From: Methylococcaceae bacterium
GTDB taxonomy: Bacteria; Pseudomonadota; Gammaproteobacteria; Methylococcales; Methylomonadaceae
Reading direction: 5' to 3'
Length of the DNA stretch: 37,049 nucleotides
NCBI GenBank assembly: GCA_007280895.1
Contig: QYQN01000070.1
Location: 1 to 37,049, forward strand
In this document: one piece after another, positions 10,253 to 20,633 of the stretch
Position numbering within the stretch: position 1 is the stretch's first letter
Layout of the letters: every line of letters starts with the position of its first letter
Notes under the pieces: model-generated
What the model saw: the letters and a program-made list of their open reading frames with translations, nothing else
What the model was told of the DNA's origin: nothing
The model's database searches: none
Made by a program: the position numbers and the translations under genes

Positions 10253-10408
10253 TTATTTAATTTTTGCTTCTTTATAAATTACGTGCTTTCTAACAACAGG
10301 ATCAAATTTTTTGATTTCCATTTTTTCTGGCATCGTTTTTTTATTTTTTGTAGTCGTGTAAAAATGTCCTGTGCCTTCAGTTGACACCAATTTGATTTTA
10401 TCGCGCAT
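10253..10408 (-). CDS. rpmG: 50S ribosomal protein L33 (51 aa, absent from the supplied ORF track)
   Basis: Translation [51 protein letters not shown]. Confidence 0.95.
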   Translation of the reverse strand: MRDKIKLVSTEGTGHFYTTTKNKKTMPEKMEIKKFDPVVRKHVIYKEAKIK

Positions 10409-10419
10409 TGTTTATCCTC

Positions 10420-10656
10420 CTATACCTTTTGACCATTTTTACGCATATCAGCTAAAACAGCATCAATACCTTTTTTATCAATAGTGCGCATGCCTTTTGA
10501 TGATAATCTTAGGCGTACCCAACGGTTTTCACTTTCAACCCAAAAACGATGATGATGTAGATTGGGAAGAAAACGGCGTTTAGTTTTGTTATTTGCGTGT
10601 GAAACGTTATTACCAACAACAGGGTGCTTTCCTGTTACTTGACAGACTCTAGACAT
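10420..10656 (-). CDS. rpmB: 50S ribosomal protein L28
   Basis: '[52 protein letters not shown]'. Confidence 0.97.
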   Translation of the reverse strand: MSRVCQVTGKHPVVGNNVSHANNKTKRRFLPNLHHHRFWVESENRWVRLRLSSKGMRTIDKKGIDAVLADMRKNGQKV

Positions 10657-10773
10657 GATGACCTCTTGGATGTGTCTTTATACAAAATAGCCCAGCTTTA
10701 TACCAAAATTTCTTTTCAAGGTAAATCACTATCTATAAAATGTCGCAAGAATATACTTATTGAAGGAATAAAA

Positions 10774-11724
10774 ATGGTCATGAAATTTGGTATGGTGATG
10801 GATTCCATTGCACATATAAATATTAAAAAAGACACAAGTTTTGCAATGTTACTCGAAGCGGCTGCACGCGGTTGGGAGCTACATTACATGGAGTTAAATA
10901 ATTTATACATGAGAAATGGCCGTGCTTATGCACGTACCCGATTGCTTAAGGTGCGACGCGACGCGCAGCAGTGGTTTGAATTTTATGGTGAGCAAGACCT
11001 TCCCTTGGATGCACTTAATGTCATTATGATGCGTAAAGATCCGCCTTTTGATCAAGAATATATTTATGCTACGTATCTTTTGGAGCGAGCAGAAAGTAAG
11101 GGGGTGTATGTGGTTAACAAGCCGCAATCTTTGCGTGATGCCAACGAAAAGTTATTTACTGCGTGGTTTTCAGAGTGTTGTGCAGAAACCTTAGTTACCC
11201 GAGAGGCTTTCAGAATTAAAGAATTTTTGCTGGAGCAAGGGGAAATTATTTTGAAACCTTTAGACGGCATGGGCGGCACGTCGATTTTTCATGTGCGGAA
11301 AGAAGATCCTAATTTAAATGTAATTATCGAAACCATGACCCAACTCAATACACGCTTTGTTATGGCACAACGCTACTTGCCTGCCATTAAGGATGGCGAT
11401 AAGCGTATCTTAGTCATTAATGGTGTGCCGGTGCCGTATTGCTTGGCACGTATTCCAGCACAAGGCGAAACGCGTGGTAACTTGGCTGCAGGCGGGCGTG
11501 CAGAAGGTCGACCTTTAAGCGCTCAAGATCGCTGGATTGCAGAATATGTCGGGCCAAGCTTGCGAGAAAAAGGTTTGATTTTTGTTGGTTTAGATGTGAT
11601 TGGTGATAAATTGACCGAAATTAATGTAACCAGTCCTACCTGTGTTCAGGAATTAGATGCCCAATTTGGGTTGCGTATTTGTGCAACATTAATGGATCAC
11701 ATCGAAGTGGTTATTGGTGCGTAG
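10774..11724 (+). CDS. gshB: Glutathione synthetase
   Basis: 'FGMVMDSIAHINIKKDTSFAMLLEAAARGWELHYME', 'ILKPLDGMGGTSIF'. The track ORF starts at 10624, but ATG 10774 fits the family N-terminus. Confidence 0.95.
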   Translation: MVMKFGMVMDSIAHINIKKDTSFAMLLEAAARGWELHYMELNNLYMRNGRAYARTRLLKVRRDAQQWFEFYGEQDLPLDALNVIMMRKDPPFDQEYIYATYLLERAESKGVYVVNKPQSLRDANEKLFTAWFSECCAETLVTREAFRIKEFLLEQGEIILKPLDGMGGTSIFHVRKEDPNLNVIIETMTQLNTRFVMAQRYLPAIKDGDKRILVINGVPVPYCLARIPAQGETRGNLAAGGRAEGRPLSAQDRWIAEYVGPSLREKGLIFVGLDVIGDKLTEINVTSPTCVQELDAQFGLRICATLMDHIEVVIGA

Positions 11725-12610
11725 AGCGCTTAGTTTGGTCGCCGCCTGGATGACGCTGACATTAACACTTAGTCAGCGTCATCATGTTGCTTTTGGGATG
11801 GCTACGTTGCTGGCAATTCTGTTGCATCTTTCTGTGCCATGGTTTTTTTCTCAAAACAAGGTGCCGATAAAAATTAAGGCGCAAACAATTACGGTAGATT
11901 TGCTGAGCTTACCGGCTTTAAAAAAACAAATGGATGCAGTTTCAGCATTACCAGAGCAGGTTTTGCGTCAGTCTTCTAAGTCAGTGCCTGTCGAAAGTGT
12001 TAAAGAGCTTAGTGCTGATCGTGGTATTACTCATGCTATAATGCCCGCGCTTCAGCCTGCAAAGCGTCGCCCTGATAAACAAACTGTGACTAACATCGAT
12101 AAAGCGAAGACCGCAGTGACCGCTTCTTCGGTTTTGCCGCGTCCTCACCAGCAGCTTGTCGAACCGACCTTGTCAATGGCAGCATTGCAGCAGCAAGTGG
12201 CAGAAATGGGGGCACATATCAGGCAAGATTCTATTTATGCTGAGCAGCAGTCTGTGACTCATGTGGCTGAAATTAAAGTGAATAAATTTTTAGCTTCGCA
12301 ATATTTACATGATTGGGAGAGAAAAGTTGAGCGTATTGGCAATTTAAATTACCCTGAAGTGGCGGCGAAAAAAGATTTTTCAGGTACATTGACTATGGAA
12401 GTGACAATTAACCCTGACGGTAGTCTTCATGCTATTTTTATTACGCGCTCATCCGGTAATCGTCGCCTAGATGATGCTGCACTACAGATAGTCAAGATGA
12501 GTGCACCGTTTGCACCATTGCCTTTAGCATTACTTAAAGAGCTTAATCCTAAAGTCTTAGGTATTACTAGGGTATGGAAGTTTTCCGATGAATCCATGAC
12601 GACGAGATAA
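11714..12610 (+). CDS. TonB-family energy transducer
   Basis: N-terminal TM, variable linker, C-terminal 'GTLTMEVTINPDGSLHAIFITRSSGNRRLDDAALQIVKMSAPFAPLP'; follows gshB. Confidence 0.9.
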   Translation: MVRRALSLVAAWMTLTLTLSQRHHVAFGMATLLAILLHLSVPWFFSQNKVPIKIKAQTITVDLLSLPALKKQMDAVSALPEQVLRQSSKSVPVESVKELSADRGITHAIMPALQPAKRRPDKQTVTNIDKAKTAVTASSVLPRPHQQLVEPTLSMAALQQQVAEMGAHIRQDSIYAEQQSVTHVAEIKVNKFLASQYLHDWERKVERIGNLNYPEVAAKKDFSGTLTMEVTINPDGSLHAIFITRSSGNRRLDDAALQIVKMSAPFAPLPLALLKELNPKVLGITRVWKFSDESMTTR

Positions 12611-12627
12611 GCTACGTTATTACGTTT

Positions 12628-13191
12628 ATGATAGAAATCAATTATTTAAATAATCAATTTATTGTTGCAATGCCGGCTTTGGCAGACCCTGTCTTTTCTC
12701 ATACGGTGACCTTTTTATGTCAGCATACTAAAGATGGCGCTTTAGGCATTATGATTAATCGACCCGTTGATATGACGCTGGGGGAGATATTTACTCAAAT
12801 GAATATTCCCATAAAGTCGTTAATTGCAGCAGAATCGCCGGTTTTTTCAGGGGGGCCTGTTCATCAAGAACGAGGCTTTGTCTTGCATTCACCAAGTAAG
12901 CGTTGGCAAGCCACAATGTCTGTATCTGATGATATTTATTTAACCACTTCGCGCGATATTTTAGAGGCTATTGCTGTGGGTGAAGGGCCTGAACATTATT
13001 TAGTTGCCTTAGGTTATGCTGGTTGGGGTGAGGGACAATTAGAAAAAGAAATGGTCGCTAATTCATGGTTAACTACGCCGCTTGGTATTGACGTTATTTT
13101 TGAAACGCCCATTGATCTGCGCTGGTCTGCGGCAGCGGAACAAATTGGTATTGATATTAATAAATTGACCACACCGGCTGGTCATGCCTAA
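12628..13191 (+). CDS. yqgE: YqgE/AlgH family protein
   Basis: 'LNNQFIVAMPALADPVFSHTVTFLCQHTKDGALGIMINRPVDMTL', 'GYAGWGEGQLEKEM'. Confidence 0.95.
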   Translation: MIEINYLNNQFIVAMPALADPVFSHTVTFLCQHTKDGALGIMINRPVDMTLGEIFTQMNIPIKSLIAAESPVFSGGPVHQERGFVLHSPSKRWQATMSVSDDIYLTTSRDILEAIAVGEGPEHYLVALGYAGWGEGQLEKEMVANSWLTTPLGIDVIFETPIDLRWSAAAEQIGIDINKLTTPAGHA

Positions 13192-13642
13192 GTTTTCAGG
13201 GGATGCCACGGTCTTAGGTTTTGATTTTGGAATGAAAAAAATTGGTGTGGCTGTTGGGCAGACAGTCACGCATACCGCAACTGGCTTGCAAACCATAAAA
13301 TCACTTCAGCAAGTTCCTAATTGGTTAATTATCAGTCAATTAATTGCAGAATGGCAGCCGCAGGGGTTGGTGGTGGGGATCTCAAGACAGCATGATGGTT
13401 CTGATAATATCGTCACGCCGCGCATGTTAAAGTTTTGTCGTCAGCTTGAAGGGCGCTATCAATTGCCAGTATTTCAACAGGATGAAATGCTCTCTACCTA
13501 CGAAGCTAAACAATTATTATTTGATGATGTTCAGCTCACAGCAACTAAATTATGGGCGGTGCAAGATCAATTAGCCGCGCAGCTTATTTTGCAATCGTGG
13601 CTAAATCACCAATCACTACAGGAGTTTCATGTTAACCATTGA
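13184..13642 (+). CDS. ruvX: Holliday junction resolvase-like RuvX/YqgF
   Basis: 'VLGFDFGMKKIGVAVGQT' and position directly after yqgE. Confidence 0.93.
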   Translation: MPKFSGDATVLGFDFGMKKIGVAVGQTVTHTATGLQTIKSLQQVPNWLIISQLIAEWQPQGLVVGISRQHDGSDNIVTPRMLKFCRQLEGRYQLPVFQQDEMLSTYEAKQLLFDDVQLTATKLWAVQDQLAAQLILQSWLNHQSLQEFHVNH

Positions 13643-14156
13643 AGAATTATTAACTAATCTTGACCTTGCGTTGCGTCAAGTGATTGAACAGCGCCAGTTG
13701 GTTAATCCAATGATGATAGGTATTCGTACTGGCGGGGTATGGATTGCCGAGCAAATGCATCAACGTTTAGCGATTGAAGAGCCGTTAGGATTGCTGGACA
13801 TCAGCTTTTATCGCGATGATTTTTCGCAGCTGGGTGTGCATCCGCATGTAAAGCCTAGTGCGATACCTGCCCATATTGATGGGCGCGATATTATCTTAAT
13901 CGATGATGTCTTTTATACGGGGCGCACTGTTCGCGCAGCACTTAACGAAATTTTTGATTATGGGCGACCAAATCAGGTCGTGCTTGCCGTATTAATTGAA
14001 CGAGATGGTAAACAAATTCCTATTTCACCCGATTGTGTGGGAATGCGTATGACCTTAAATGCCTATCAACGCATTAAGTTATTAGGCCCAGATCCTTTAA
14101 TGATTGAAGTAGAAAATACGCTGCCACACAGTGAAGGCGAGACGGCCAGTGAATAA
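13629..14156 (+). CDS. pyrR: Bifunctional pyr operon regulator / uracil phosphoribosyltransferase PyrR
   Basis: PRTase motif '[18 protein letters not shown]'; upstream of pyrB. Confidence 0.93.
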   Translation: MLTIEELLTNLDLALRQVIEQRQLVNPMMIGIRTGGVWIAEQMHQRLAIEEPLGLLDISFYRDDFSQLGVHPHVKPSAIPAHIDGRDIILIDDVFYTGRTVRAALNEIFDYGRPNQVVLAVLIERDGKQIPISPDCVGMRMTLNAYQRIKLLGPDPLMIEVENTLPHSEGETASE

Positions 14157-15105
14157 TCTGCAATTAAACGCTGAGGGTAGGCTTAAGCATTTCATTACTA
14201 TTGAAGGGTTGTCGCGTGAGTTACTAACAGAAATTTTAGATACCGCTGAATCTTTTGTTGGTATCACTGATCAACAAATTAAGAAAGTACCTTTGTTGCG
14301 CGGTAAAACTATTGTTAATTTATTTTTTGAGAACAGTACCCGAACCCGCACTACGTTTGAGTTAGCAGCAAAACGTTTATCTGCTGATGTCTTGAGTATG
14401 AGCATTTCCACGTCATCAACCTCTAAAGGCGAAAGTTTACTAGATACTATTCGTAATCTTGAGGCCATGTTTGTTGATATGTTTGTGGTGCGTCATGGGA
14501 TTAGTGGCGCGGCACATTTTATTGCCAGTCATACTGCACCGCATATTAGTGTGATTAACGCTGGAGATGGTCAACATGCTCATCCCACCCAGGCAATGCT
14601 TGATATGTTTACCATTCGGCAGATTAAAAAATCGTTTATCGGCTTACGCGTAGCGATTATTGGTGATATTTTGCATTCAAGGGTGGCGCGTTCTGAAATT
14701 CAAGCCCTGAATATTTTGGGGGTTGAGGAGGTTCGAGTGATTGCACCTAAGACGTTACTGCCAGCCCATGTGCATACCTTGGGCGTATCCGTGTGTCATG
14801 ATTTAACTGAAGGTTTAAAAGACATTGATGTCATTATCATGCTGCGGTTACAAAAAGAACGCATGACTTCAGCGTTATTGCCCAGCGAAAGTGAGTATTT
14901 TAAGTGCTTTGGCTTAACAGAAAAAAAATTAAAAATAGCTAAACCTGATGCGATCGTGATGCATCCTGGGCCCATTAATCGTGGTGTTGAAATTGAGTCG
15001 CATGTGGCAGACGGTAAGCAATCGGTCATTTTAAAGCAAGTAAGCAATGGGATTGCCGTGCGTATGGCGATTATGTCAATGGCAATGCAGCCAATGAGCC
15101 AATGA
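14149..15105 (+). CDS. pyrB: Aspartate carbamoyltransferase catalytic subunit
   Basis: '[22 protein letters not shown]' and '[12 protein letters not shown]'; probable GTG start at 14149 overlapping the end of pyrR. Confidence 0.96.
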   Translation: MNNLQLNAEGRLKHFITIEGLSRELLTEILDTAESFVGITDQQIKKVPLLRGKTIVNLFFENSTRTRTTFELAAKRLSADVLSMSISTSSTSKGESLLDTIRNLEAMFVDMFVVRHGISGAAHFIASHTAPHISVINAGDGQHAHPTQAMLDMFTIRQIKKSFIGLRVAIIGDILHSRVARSEIQALNILGVEEVRVIAPKTLLPAHVHTLGVSVCHDLTEGLKDIDVIIMLRLQKERMTSALLPSESEYFKCFGLTEKKLKIAKPDAIVMHPGPINRGVEIESHVADGKQSVILKQVSNGIAVRMAIMSMAMQPMSQ

Positions 15106-15115
15106 TAGGAACTTA

Positions 15116-16399
15116 ATGAATAAAATTTTGATAAAGAATGGTCGAATTATTGATCCAGCCAATGCTATAGATCAGCTTGGCATGATTGCTGTGGCTGAGG
15201 GTAAAATTTTTGCAGTTATTGATATTCCAGCAGACTTTACTCCAGATTATGTGCTTGATGCGACGGCTCAGGTGGTGTGTCCTGGTTTTATTGATTTAAG
15301 TACGCGCTTACGAGAACCTGGACAAAGTCGTAAAGCAACCATAAAAAGTGAGGCGAGGGCCGCAGCCAGTGCTGGCGTGACCAGTTTATGCGTACATCCT
15401 GATACCAAGCCGGTAATTGACACAGCAGCTGTGGCAGAATTAATTAAAGAGCTGGCAAATAAAGCAGGTTACCCACAAATTTATCCGATTGCCGCGTTAA
15501 CCCAAAAATTAGAGGGTGCGGAGTTAAGTTCCATGTTGGCACTTAAGCAAGCGGGCTGTATTGCCGTAGGTAATGGCAATCAAGCCATCAAGAATTTATT
15601 GATTTTACGACGGGCAATGGAATATGCCGCTAGTCATGATTTATTACTGATGTTTAGACCCAATGATTATTGGCTAGGGAATAGCGGGTGTGCACATGAG
15701 GGTGTGGTGGCAACCCGTTATGGTTTACCAAGTATTCCTGATGCTGCTGAAACCATTGCCTTAGATCAGTGCCTTGAATTGGCTGAATTAACTGGGTGTA
15801 GAGTGCATTTCGGGCAATTAAGCTGCAAGCGTTCTGTTATTAAGGTGCATCAAGCGCTTAAATATGGCTTAAATATTAGTGCGGATGTCGCTATTCATCA
15901 GCTGCATTTAACTGAAAATGATATGTTGCCTTTTGATAGTGCGTACCATGTTTTGCCACCCTTACGGACAGAACTGGATAAGCAATATTTACGTCAGGGT
16001 CTTGCGGGAGGCTCGATTGCTTGTCTTTGTTCTGATCATCAACCGCATGATATTGATGCAAAATTAGGTGCTTTTCCTGAGACAGAACCTGGCGTATCGT
16101 CATTAGAGACGCTTTTGCCCTTGATGTTAAAATTAGTCACTGAGCATGCCATTACTTTGGAGCAAGGTATTGCTGCTTTAAGTTGTAATCCAGCAAAAAC
16201 ACTAGGGCTTGCCCGTGGCACCTTAACACCCGGCAGGTCAGCAGATATCTGTATTTTTAATCCCCAGACGCAGTGGCAAGTTAACGCTGACAATTGGTTG
16301 AGTAATGGGCTTAATACGCCTTTCTGGGGGCAGATATTTACGGGTAGGGTCACGCATACTTTACAAGCAGGGCAGTGCATTTATAGCTTGGCTGAGTAA
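15116..16399 (+). CDS. pyrC': Dihydroorotase homologue, probably non-catalytic (PyrC'/PyrX type)
   Basis: Amidohydrolase scaffold ('GFIDLSTRLREPGQSRKATIKSEARAAASAGVTS...CSDHQPH') with metal-ligand His residues substituted; adjacent to pyrB. Confidence 0.9.
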   Translation: MNKILIKNGRIIDPANAIDQLGMIAVAEGKIFAVIDIPADFTPDYVLDATAQVVCPGFIDLSTRLREPGQSRKATIKSEARAAASAGVTSLCVHPDTKPVIDTAAVAELIKELANKAGYPQIYPIAALTQKLEGAELSSMLALKQAGCIAVGNGNQAIKNLLILRRAMEYAASHDLLLMFRPNDYWLGNSGCAHEGVVATRYGLPSIPDAAETIALDQCLELAELTGCRVHFGQLSCKRSVIKVHQALKYGLNISADVAIHQLHLTENDMLPFDSAYHVLPPLRTELDKQYLRQGLAGGSIACLCSDHQPHDIDAKLGAFPETEPGVSSLETLLPLMLKLVTEHAITLEQGIAALSCNPAKTLGLARGTLTPGRSADICIFNPQTQWQVNADNWLSNGLNTPFWGQIFTGRVTHTLQAGQCIYSLAE

Positions 16400-16454
16400 G
16401 TCTCACCACCGCATACATTAACTACGGCATGCAGTGGTGTTGAGCATTTAAAAC

Positions 16455-17270
16455 TTAGCGGCGATAGTTATGGCCATAAAAAATTTCCGTGACTTCACGG
16501 TTTAATTTCTTTTCAATTTCTGTCTTTTTAGCTTCTGTTAAATTGCTTTCTTTTTCAAATAAATATTTTTCCAGCTCAGTTTCTTTAAGCATCATTTTGG
16601 TATGAAAAATATTTTCGTGGTACACGTTGACATCAATCATCTGATAACTTTCTTGCGTATCTTTGGCGATATAATTTTGTATTGAGGTGATGTTGTGATC
16701 AATAAAATGTTTTTTACCAGAAATGTCACGGGTAAATCCACGCACACGATAATCCATAATTACGACATCTGATTCAAAGCTATGAATTAAATAGTTAAGT
16801 GCTTTTAATGGTGAAATTCGTCCACATGTTGAGACATCAATGTCTGCTCTGAAGGTACTAATGCCGTTATCAGGGTGACTTTCTGGATAGGTGTGCACGG
16901 TGATATGACTTTTATCAAGGTGACCTAAGACGATTTCTGGTAATGGTCCAGGTGATTGGCTATTCATATTTGAGGGCGGCGCAACATCGCCTTCAGAGAT
17001 AAGCATAGTGACGCTGGCACCCTGTGGATCATAGTCTTGGTGAGCAATATTAAGCACTTGCGCGCCAATAATGTCAGCCACGTCTTTTAATATTTGCGTT
17101 AAACGCGTAGCGTTATAAGCTTCATCGATATACTCAATGTAGGCTTGTTGTTGTTCAGCTGGTGCGTAACAGATGTCGTAAATATTAAAACTGAGTGATT
17201 TGGTTAAATTGTTAAAACCATGTAATTGCAACTTGTTCAATTCATTAAACCTCGATAACTTCGTAATCAT
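16455..17270 (-). CDS. speD: S-adenosylmethionine decarboxylase proenzyme (E. coli type)
   Basis: '[24 protein letters not shown]', '[52 protein letters not shown]'. Confidence 0.96.
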   Translation of the reverse strand: MITKLSRFNELNKLQLHGFNNLTKSLSFNIYDICYAPAEQQQAYIEYIDEAYNATRLTQILKDVADIIGAQVLNIAHQDYDPQGASVTMLISEGDVAPPSNMNSQSPGPLPEIVLGHLDKSHITVHTYPESHPDNGISTFRADIDVSTCGRISPLKALNYLIHSFESDVVIMDYRVRGFTRDISGKKHFIDHNITSIQNYIAKDTQESYQMIDVNVYHENIFHTKMMLKETELEKYLFEKESNLTEAKKTEIEKKLNREVTEIFYGHNYRR

Positions 17271-17661
17271 GGGAAATAGCTACTGATTTGCCTAACATAA
17301 TGGAGGCGGAACAATATTTCTCTGCTGATAATTTGATAGCGCGTTCAACAGCGGATGCTTTTAAATCGTGCCCGCTAACAACAAAATGCAGATGAATTTT
17401 ACTGAAAACGCTTGGGATAGCATCGACACGTTCCGCAGTGATTTTTGCGACACATTTTACAATGTCATTTCTACCTTTTTGCAAAATTTGTACGACATCA
17501 AATGAAGCGCAACCACCGACTCCAAGTAATATCATTTCCATTGGGCGTATACCCTTATTTTGACCACCTAAATCAGGCGGTCCATCCATGATAACCGCAT
17601 GACCACTGCCAGTTTCGCCAACAAACATAGCGCCGTCGACCCATTTGACTGTTGCTTGCAT
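17245..17661 (-). CDS. OsmC-family protein
   Basis: Two-cysteine OsmC pattern '[12 protein letters not shown]' and 'SAEKYCSAS'; overlaps the start of speD. Confidence 0.9.
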   Translation of the reverse strand: MQATVKWVDGAMFVGETGSGHAVIMDGPPDLGGQNKGIRPMEMILLGVGGCASFDVVQILQKGRNDIVKCVAKITAERVDAIPSVFSKIHLHFVVSGHDLKASAVERAIKLSAEKYCSASIMLGKSVAISHDYEVIEV

Positions 17662-17943
17662 TTATTCTACCCTAAAGAAAAAAGACGCATAGAATAGCAC
17701 ATTATGGCTATTCGTCACTTTTCCCGCGTAATTTTAGCCCTATCCTTACGATGATAACTTAGAGATAGTCTGCTGCGGTACATAATGCACTTAATAACGC
17801 CATGATTAAACATAAGTTTTATTGCTTATTGTGGGGCTTTAGCAGGTTAATGTTAGCATAATGCGCAGGTGTGTCAGGGGGCGTAGGCATGTTTTTTTTA
17901 GAGATGGGGTGACTTTTTTTAACACAATTGCTGGAGCGAAAAG

Positions 17944-18114
17944 ATGGTTAGTTTTAAAAAATATGAGTGTGACGTGTGTGGTTTCATCTATGACGAAGCT
18001 GTTGGCGATCCTGATTCAGGCATAGCACCTGGAACCTTATGGGAAAATATTCCTGAGGATTGGCGTTGTCCTGAGTGCGGCGTAGGTAAAAATGATTTTA
18101 ATTTAGTTAAATAA
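17944..18114 (+). CDS. Rubredoxin (56 aa, absent from the supplied ORF track)
   Basis: [56 protein letters not shown]; two CxxCG knuckles. Confidence 0.97.
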   Translation: MVSFKKYECDVCGFIYDEAVGDPDSGIAPGTLWENIPEDWRCPECGVGKNDFNLVK

Positions 18115-18178
18115 GCTGATAATGAATTGCCTGTCCTGCTGGTTAAGTGCAGGCGTGATTAGCTTATTCTTTCTCTTT
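18110..18178 (+). terminator. Putative structured terminator after rubredoxin
   Basis: AATAAGCT ... AGCTTATT outer stem, inner GCCTG/CAGGC, then a pyrimidine-rich tract. Confidence 0.4.
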
Positions 18179-18317
18179 ACATAAAACCTGGGGTTAGTGT
18201 TTCTGATGATGCATAAATGAATAGGCGTGGCAGTGATTTTTTTTGTGTGGCTGCTCAACCTTTGGTGAGTTTTATTAGTGTAACGCGTGCTAAGTTTCAC
18301 GTAGTAAGTGGCTTGAC

Positions 18318-18782
18318 TTGTTAAAAAAATATGAGTCCCCATTATGGATAAACGGGAAAGAGTCCCTGCGTTTGCAGTGCGTTGTGAGTATTATTCAGGT
18401 ACTGGTGCTAAACGCAATAGTGTTTAACTCCTTACCTCTAAGCATAAAAGGGCTGCTTTCCTTAGTGAGTTGTATTGTTTTTGTGCGCACTTATTTACGT
18501 CTTAGACGAACGTACTATCAAATCAAACATGACGTGGATATGGGTTGGTCGGTGGCAATCAACACACAGCCTTTTAAAGCTGTTGTCATCTTGCCTGAGA
18601 GTATCGTTACTCAACATATTGTGGTGTTATGTTGCCGTGACCTAGCACCCGTACCCGCCAAGAAAATGTTTTGGTGTCATAACGCTATGCACTCTTTGTT
18701 AGTACTGCCTGATGCGGTAGGTCAGGTAGCGTATCAACAATTGGTCGTGCGGTTGCTTACTCAGCACTCGGAAAGACATTAG
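18318..18782 (+). CDS. Small membrane protein, possibly YgfX-like
   Basis: Two hydrophobic N-terminal helices and C-terminal 'MHSLLVLPDAVGQVAYQQLVVRLL', reminiscent of the YgfX tail. TTG start uncertain. Confidence 0.5.
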   Translation: MLKKYESPLWINGKESLRLQCVVSIIQVLVLNAIVFNSLPLSIKGLLSLVSCIVFVRTYLRLRRTYYQIKHDVDMGWSVAINTQPFKAVVILPESIVTQHIVVLCCRDLAPVPAKKMFWCHNAMHSLLVLPDAVGQVAYQQLVVRLLTQHSERH

Positions 18783-18889
18783 CTTCGATGAAAAAATTGA
18801 AATAAAGTGTAAATCGGTTACATAGTAAAGCTACGTTAGTTGTAACGTGAGTGACAAAAAATTTAATTAAAAAAATAAGGAGAAATCGG

Positions 18890-19132
18890 ATGTCAAAAGC
18901 TCAAAACTTACAGGATAATTTTTTAAATACCTTACGTAAGGAGCATACGCCTGTATCAATTTTTTTGGTGAATGGGATCAAATTGCAAGGCAAAGTCGAT
19001 TCATTTGATCAATATGTCATCATGTTAAAAAACACAGTCAGTCAAATGGTTTACAAACATGCGATTTCAACCATTGTGCCAAGTAAAGCCGTTAAAATGA
19101 TTCGTGATGATGAAGAGACCATTGAAGAATAA
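18890..19132 (+). CDS. hfq: RNA chaperone Hfq
   Basis: '[66 protein letters not shown]'; RBS AAGGAG upstream of ATG 18890. Confidence 0.98.
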   Translation: MSKAQNLQDNFLNTLRKEHTPVSIFLVNGIKLQGKVDSFDQYVIMLKNTVSQMVYKHAISTIVPSKAVKMIRDDEETIEE

Positions 19133-19185
19133 TTTAGAAATACGCAGTGTTTTATTTAACTTTTGGTACTGGAGTGGGGCGATGA

Positions 19186-20451
19186 GTGTTTGATCGTCCG
19201 CAAACGGGTGAGCGAGCCGTCCTTGTTCATTTAAATTTTTATGCTAACCAAGAAGACCTTTCAGAGCTTAAAGAGCTTGCCAAATCTGCAGGTACAGATC
19301 CAGTGCAAGTTGTGACGGGTTCGCGGCAGCGACCGGATCCAAAATATTTTGTAGGTAAAGGCAAGTTAGACGAGCTTAAGGCTGTAGTAGAAGCCTGTCA
19401 GGCTGAAGTGGTTTTATTTAATCATTCATTAACACCCAGTCAGGAAAGAAATTTAGAAGGCTTTCTAGGGGTGCGAGTGGTTGATAGAAATGGCTTGATT
19501 TTAGATATCTTTGCGCAACGAGCACAATCCTTTGAGGGGAAATTGCAAGTAGAGTTAGCACAATTAAAGCATCTATCAACGCGTTTAGTGCGAGGCTGGA
19601 CACATCTTGAGCGGCAAAAAGGAGGTATTGGTCTGCGCGGTCCTGGAGAAACACAGTTAGAAACGGATAGGCGTTTATTAAGCTTGCGTATCAAACAAAT
19701 TCAACAACGTCTTGATAAAGTAGATAAGCAGCGTCACCAAGGTCGTAGTAAGCGGAAGAAAGCTGAAATACCCACGGTATCCTTAGTCGGGTATACCAAT
19801 GCTGGGAAATCAACCTTGTTTAATCAATTAACGGGAGCGGAAACTTACGCTGCCGATCAATTATTTGCGACGTTAGACCCAACGCTACGGAGTATTTCTA
19901 TGACCACTAAGCATGAATTGGTGCTAGCAGATACCGTCGGTTTTATCCGCCATTTGCCGCATGAATTAGTTGCCGCTTTTAAGTCCACGTTGCAAGAGGC
20001 CAGCGAAGCAGATTTATTACTGCATGTTGTTGATGCGTGCAGTGAAGATCGCGATGAAATTATGGTGCAGGTCAATCAGGTGCTTACTGATATTAAAGCA
20101 GATAACGTTAAGCAATTAGAAGTCTTTAATAAAATCGATTTGCTCGACACTATGCAGCCTCATATCGACCGAGATGAACAGGGCAAACCTAGGCGAGTGT
20201 GGTTATCAGCGCAAACAGGCGCGGGCTGTGAGTTGCTTTTACAAGCCTTGTCAGAACTTTTTGCCACCACACAAGTCAAGCGTCATTGCTTTATTGAGGC
20301 CAGTCAAGGTGATATTCGTGCACGATTATTTACTTGCGCAAATATAATTGAGGAGCATATTGATGAGCAGGGAACAAGTGAGTTAGTGATTGAAATTGAT
20401 GTCAAATATTTAGGATTACTGAAAGGTGTTAAGGCAGTTGAGCTTGTCTAA
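19186..20451 (+). CDS. hflX: GTPase HflX
   Basis: 'GPGETQLETDRRLL', P-loop 'GYTNAGKSTLFNQLT', 'DTVGFIRHLPHELVAAFKSTLQEA'. Confidence 0.97.
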   Translation: MFDRPQTGERAVLVHLNFYANQEDLSELKELAKSAGTDPVQVVTGSRQRPDPKYFVGKGKLDELKAVVEACQAEVVLFNHSLTPSQERNLEGFLGVRVVDRNGLILDIFAQRAQSFEGKLQVELAQLKHLSTRLVRGWTHLERQKGGIGLRGPGETQLETDRRLLSLRIKQIQQRLDKVDKQRHQGRSKRKKAEIPTVSLVGYTNAGKSTLFNQLTGAETYAADQLFATLDPTLRSISMTTKHELVLADTVGFIRHLPHELVAAFKSTLQEASEADLLLHVVDACSEDRDEIMVQVNQVLTDIKADNVKQLEVFNKIDLLDTMQPHIDRDEQGKPRRVWLSAQTGAGCELLLQALSELFATTQVKRHCFIEASQGDIRARLFTCANIIEEHIDEQGTSELVIEIDVKYLGLLKGVKAVELV

Positions 20452-20633
20452 AAAGAGCAATAAAAGCACTGTTGAGGTAGTTTTTTGAAAAAGCGGGGCT
20501 GTTTAGCAATCAGAATTGTGTGATTTACGATAGAATACGCATAGTTTTTAACCTTATTTTATGTGGTTACGTTTATAAGTCCCTTGTTTACCCTAACCCA
20601 TTAGCTAATTAATAATCCAATACGGAGTTGTGT

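Noticed and set aside
16039-16380. 113-aa minus ORF opposite pyrC'
   Set aside because: Antisense shadow; no independent coding evidence.
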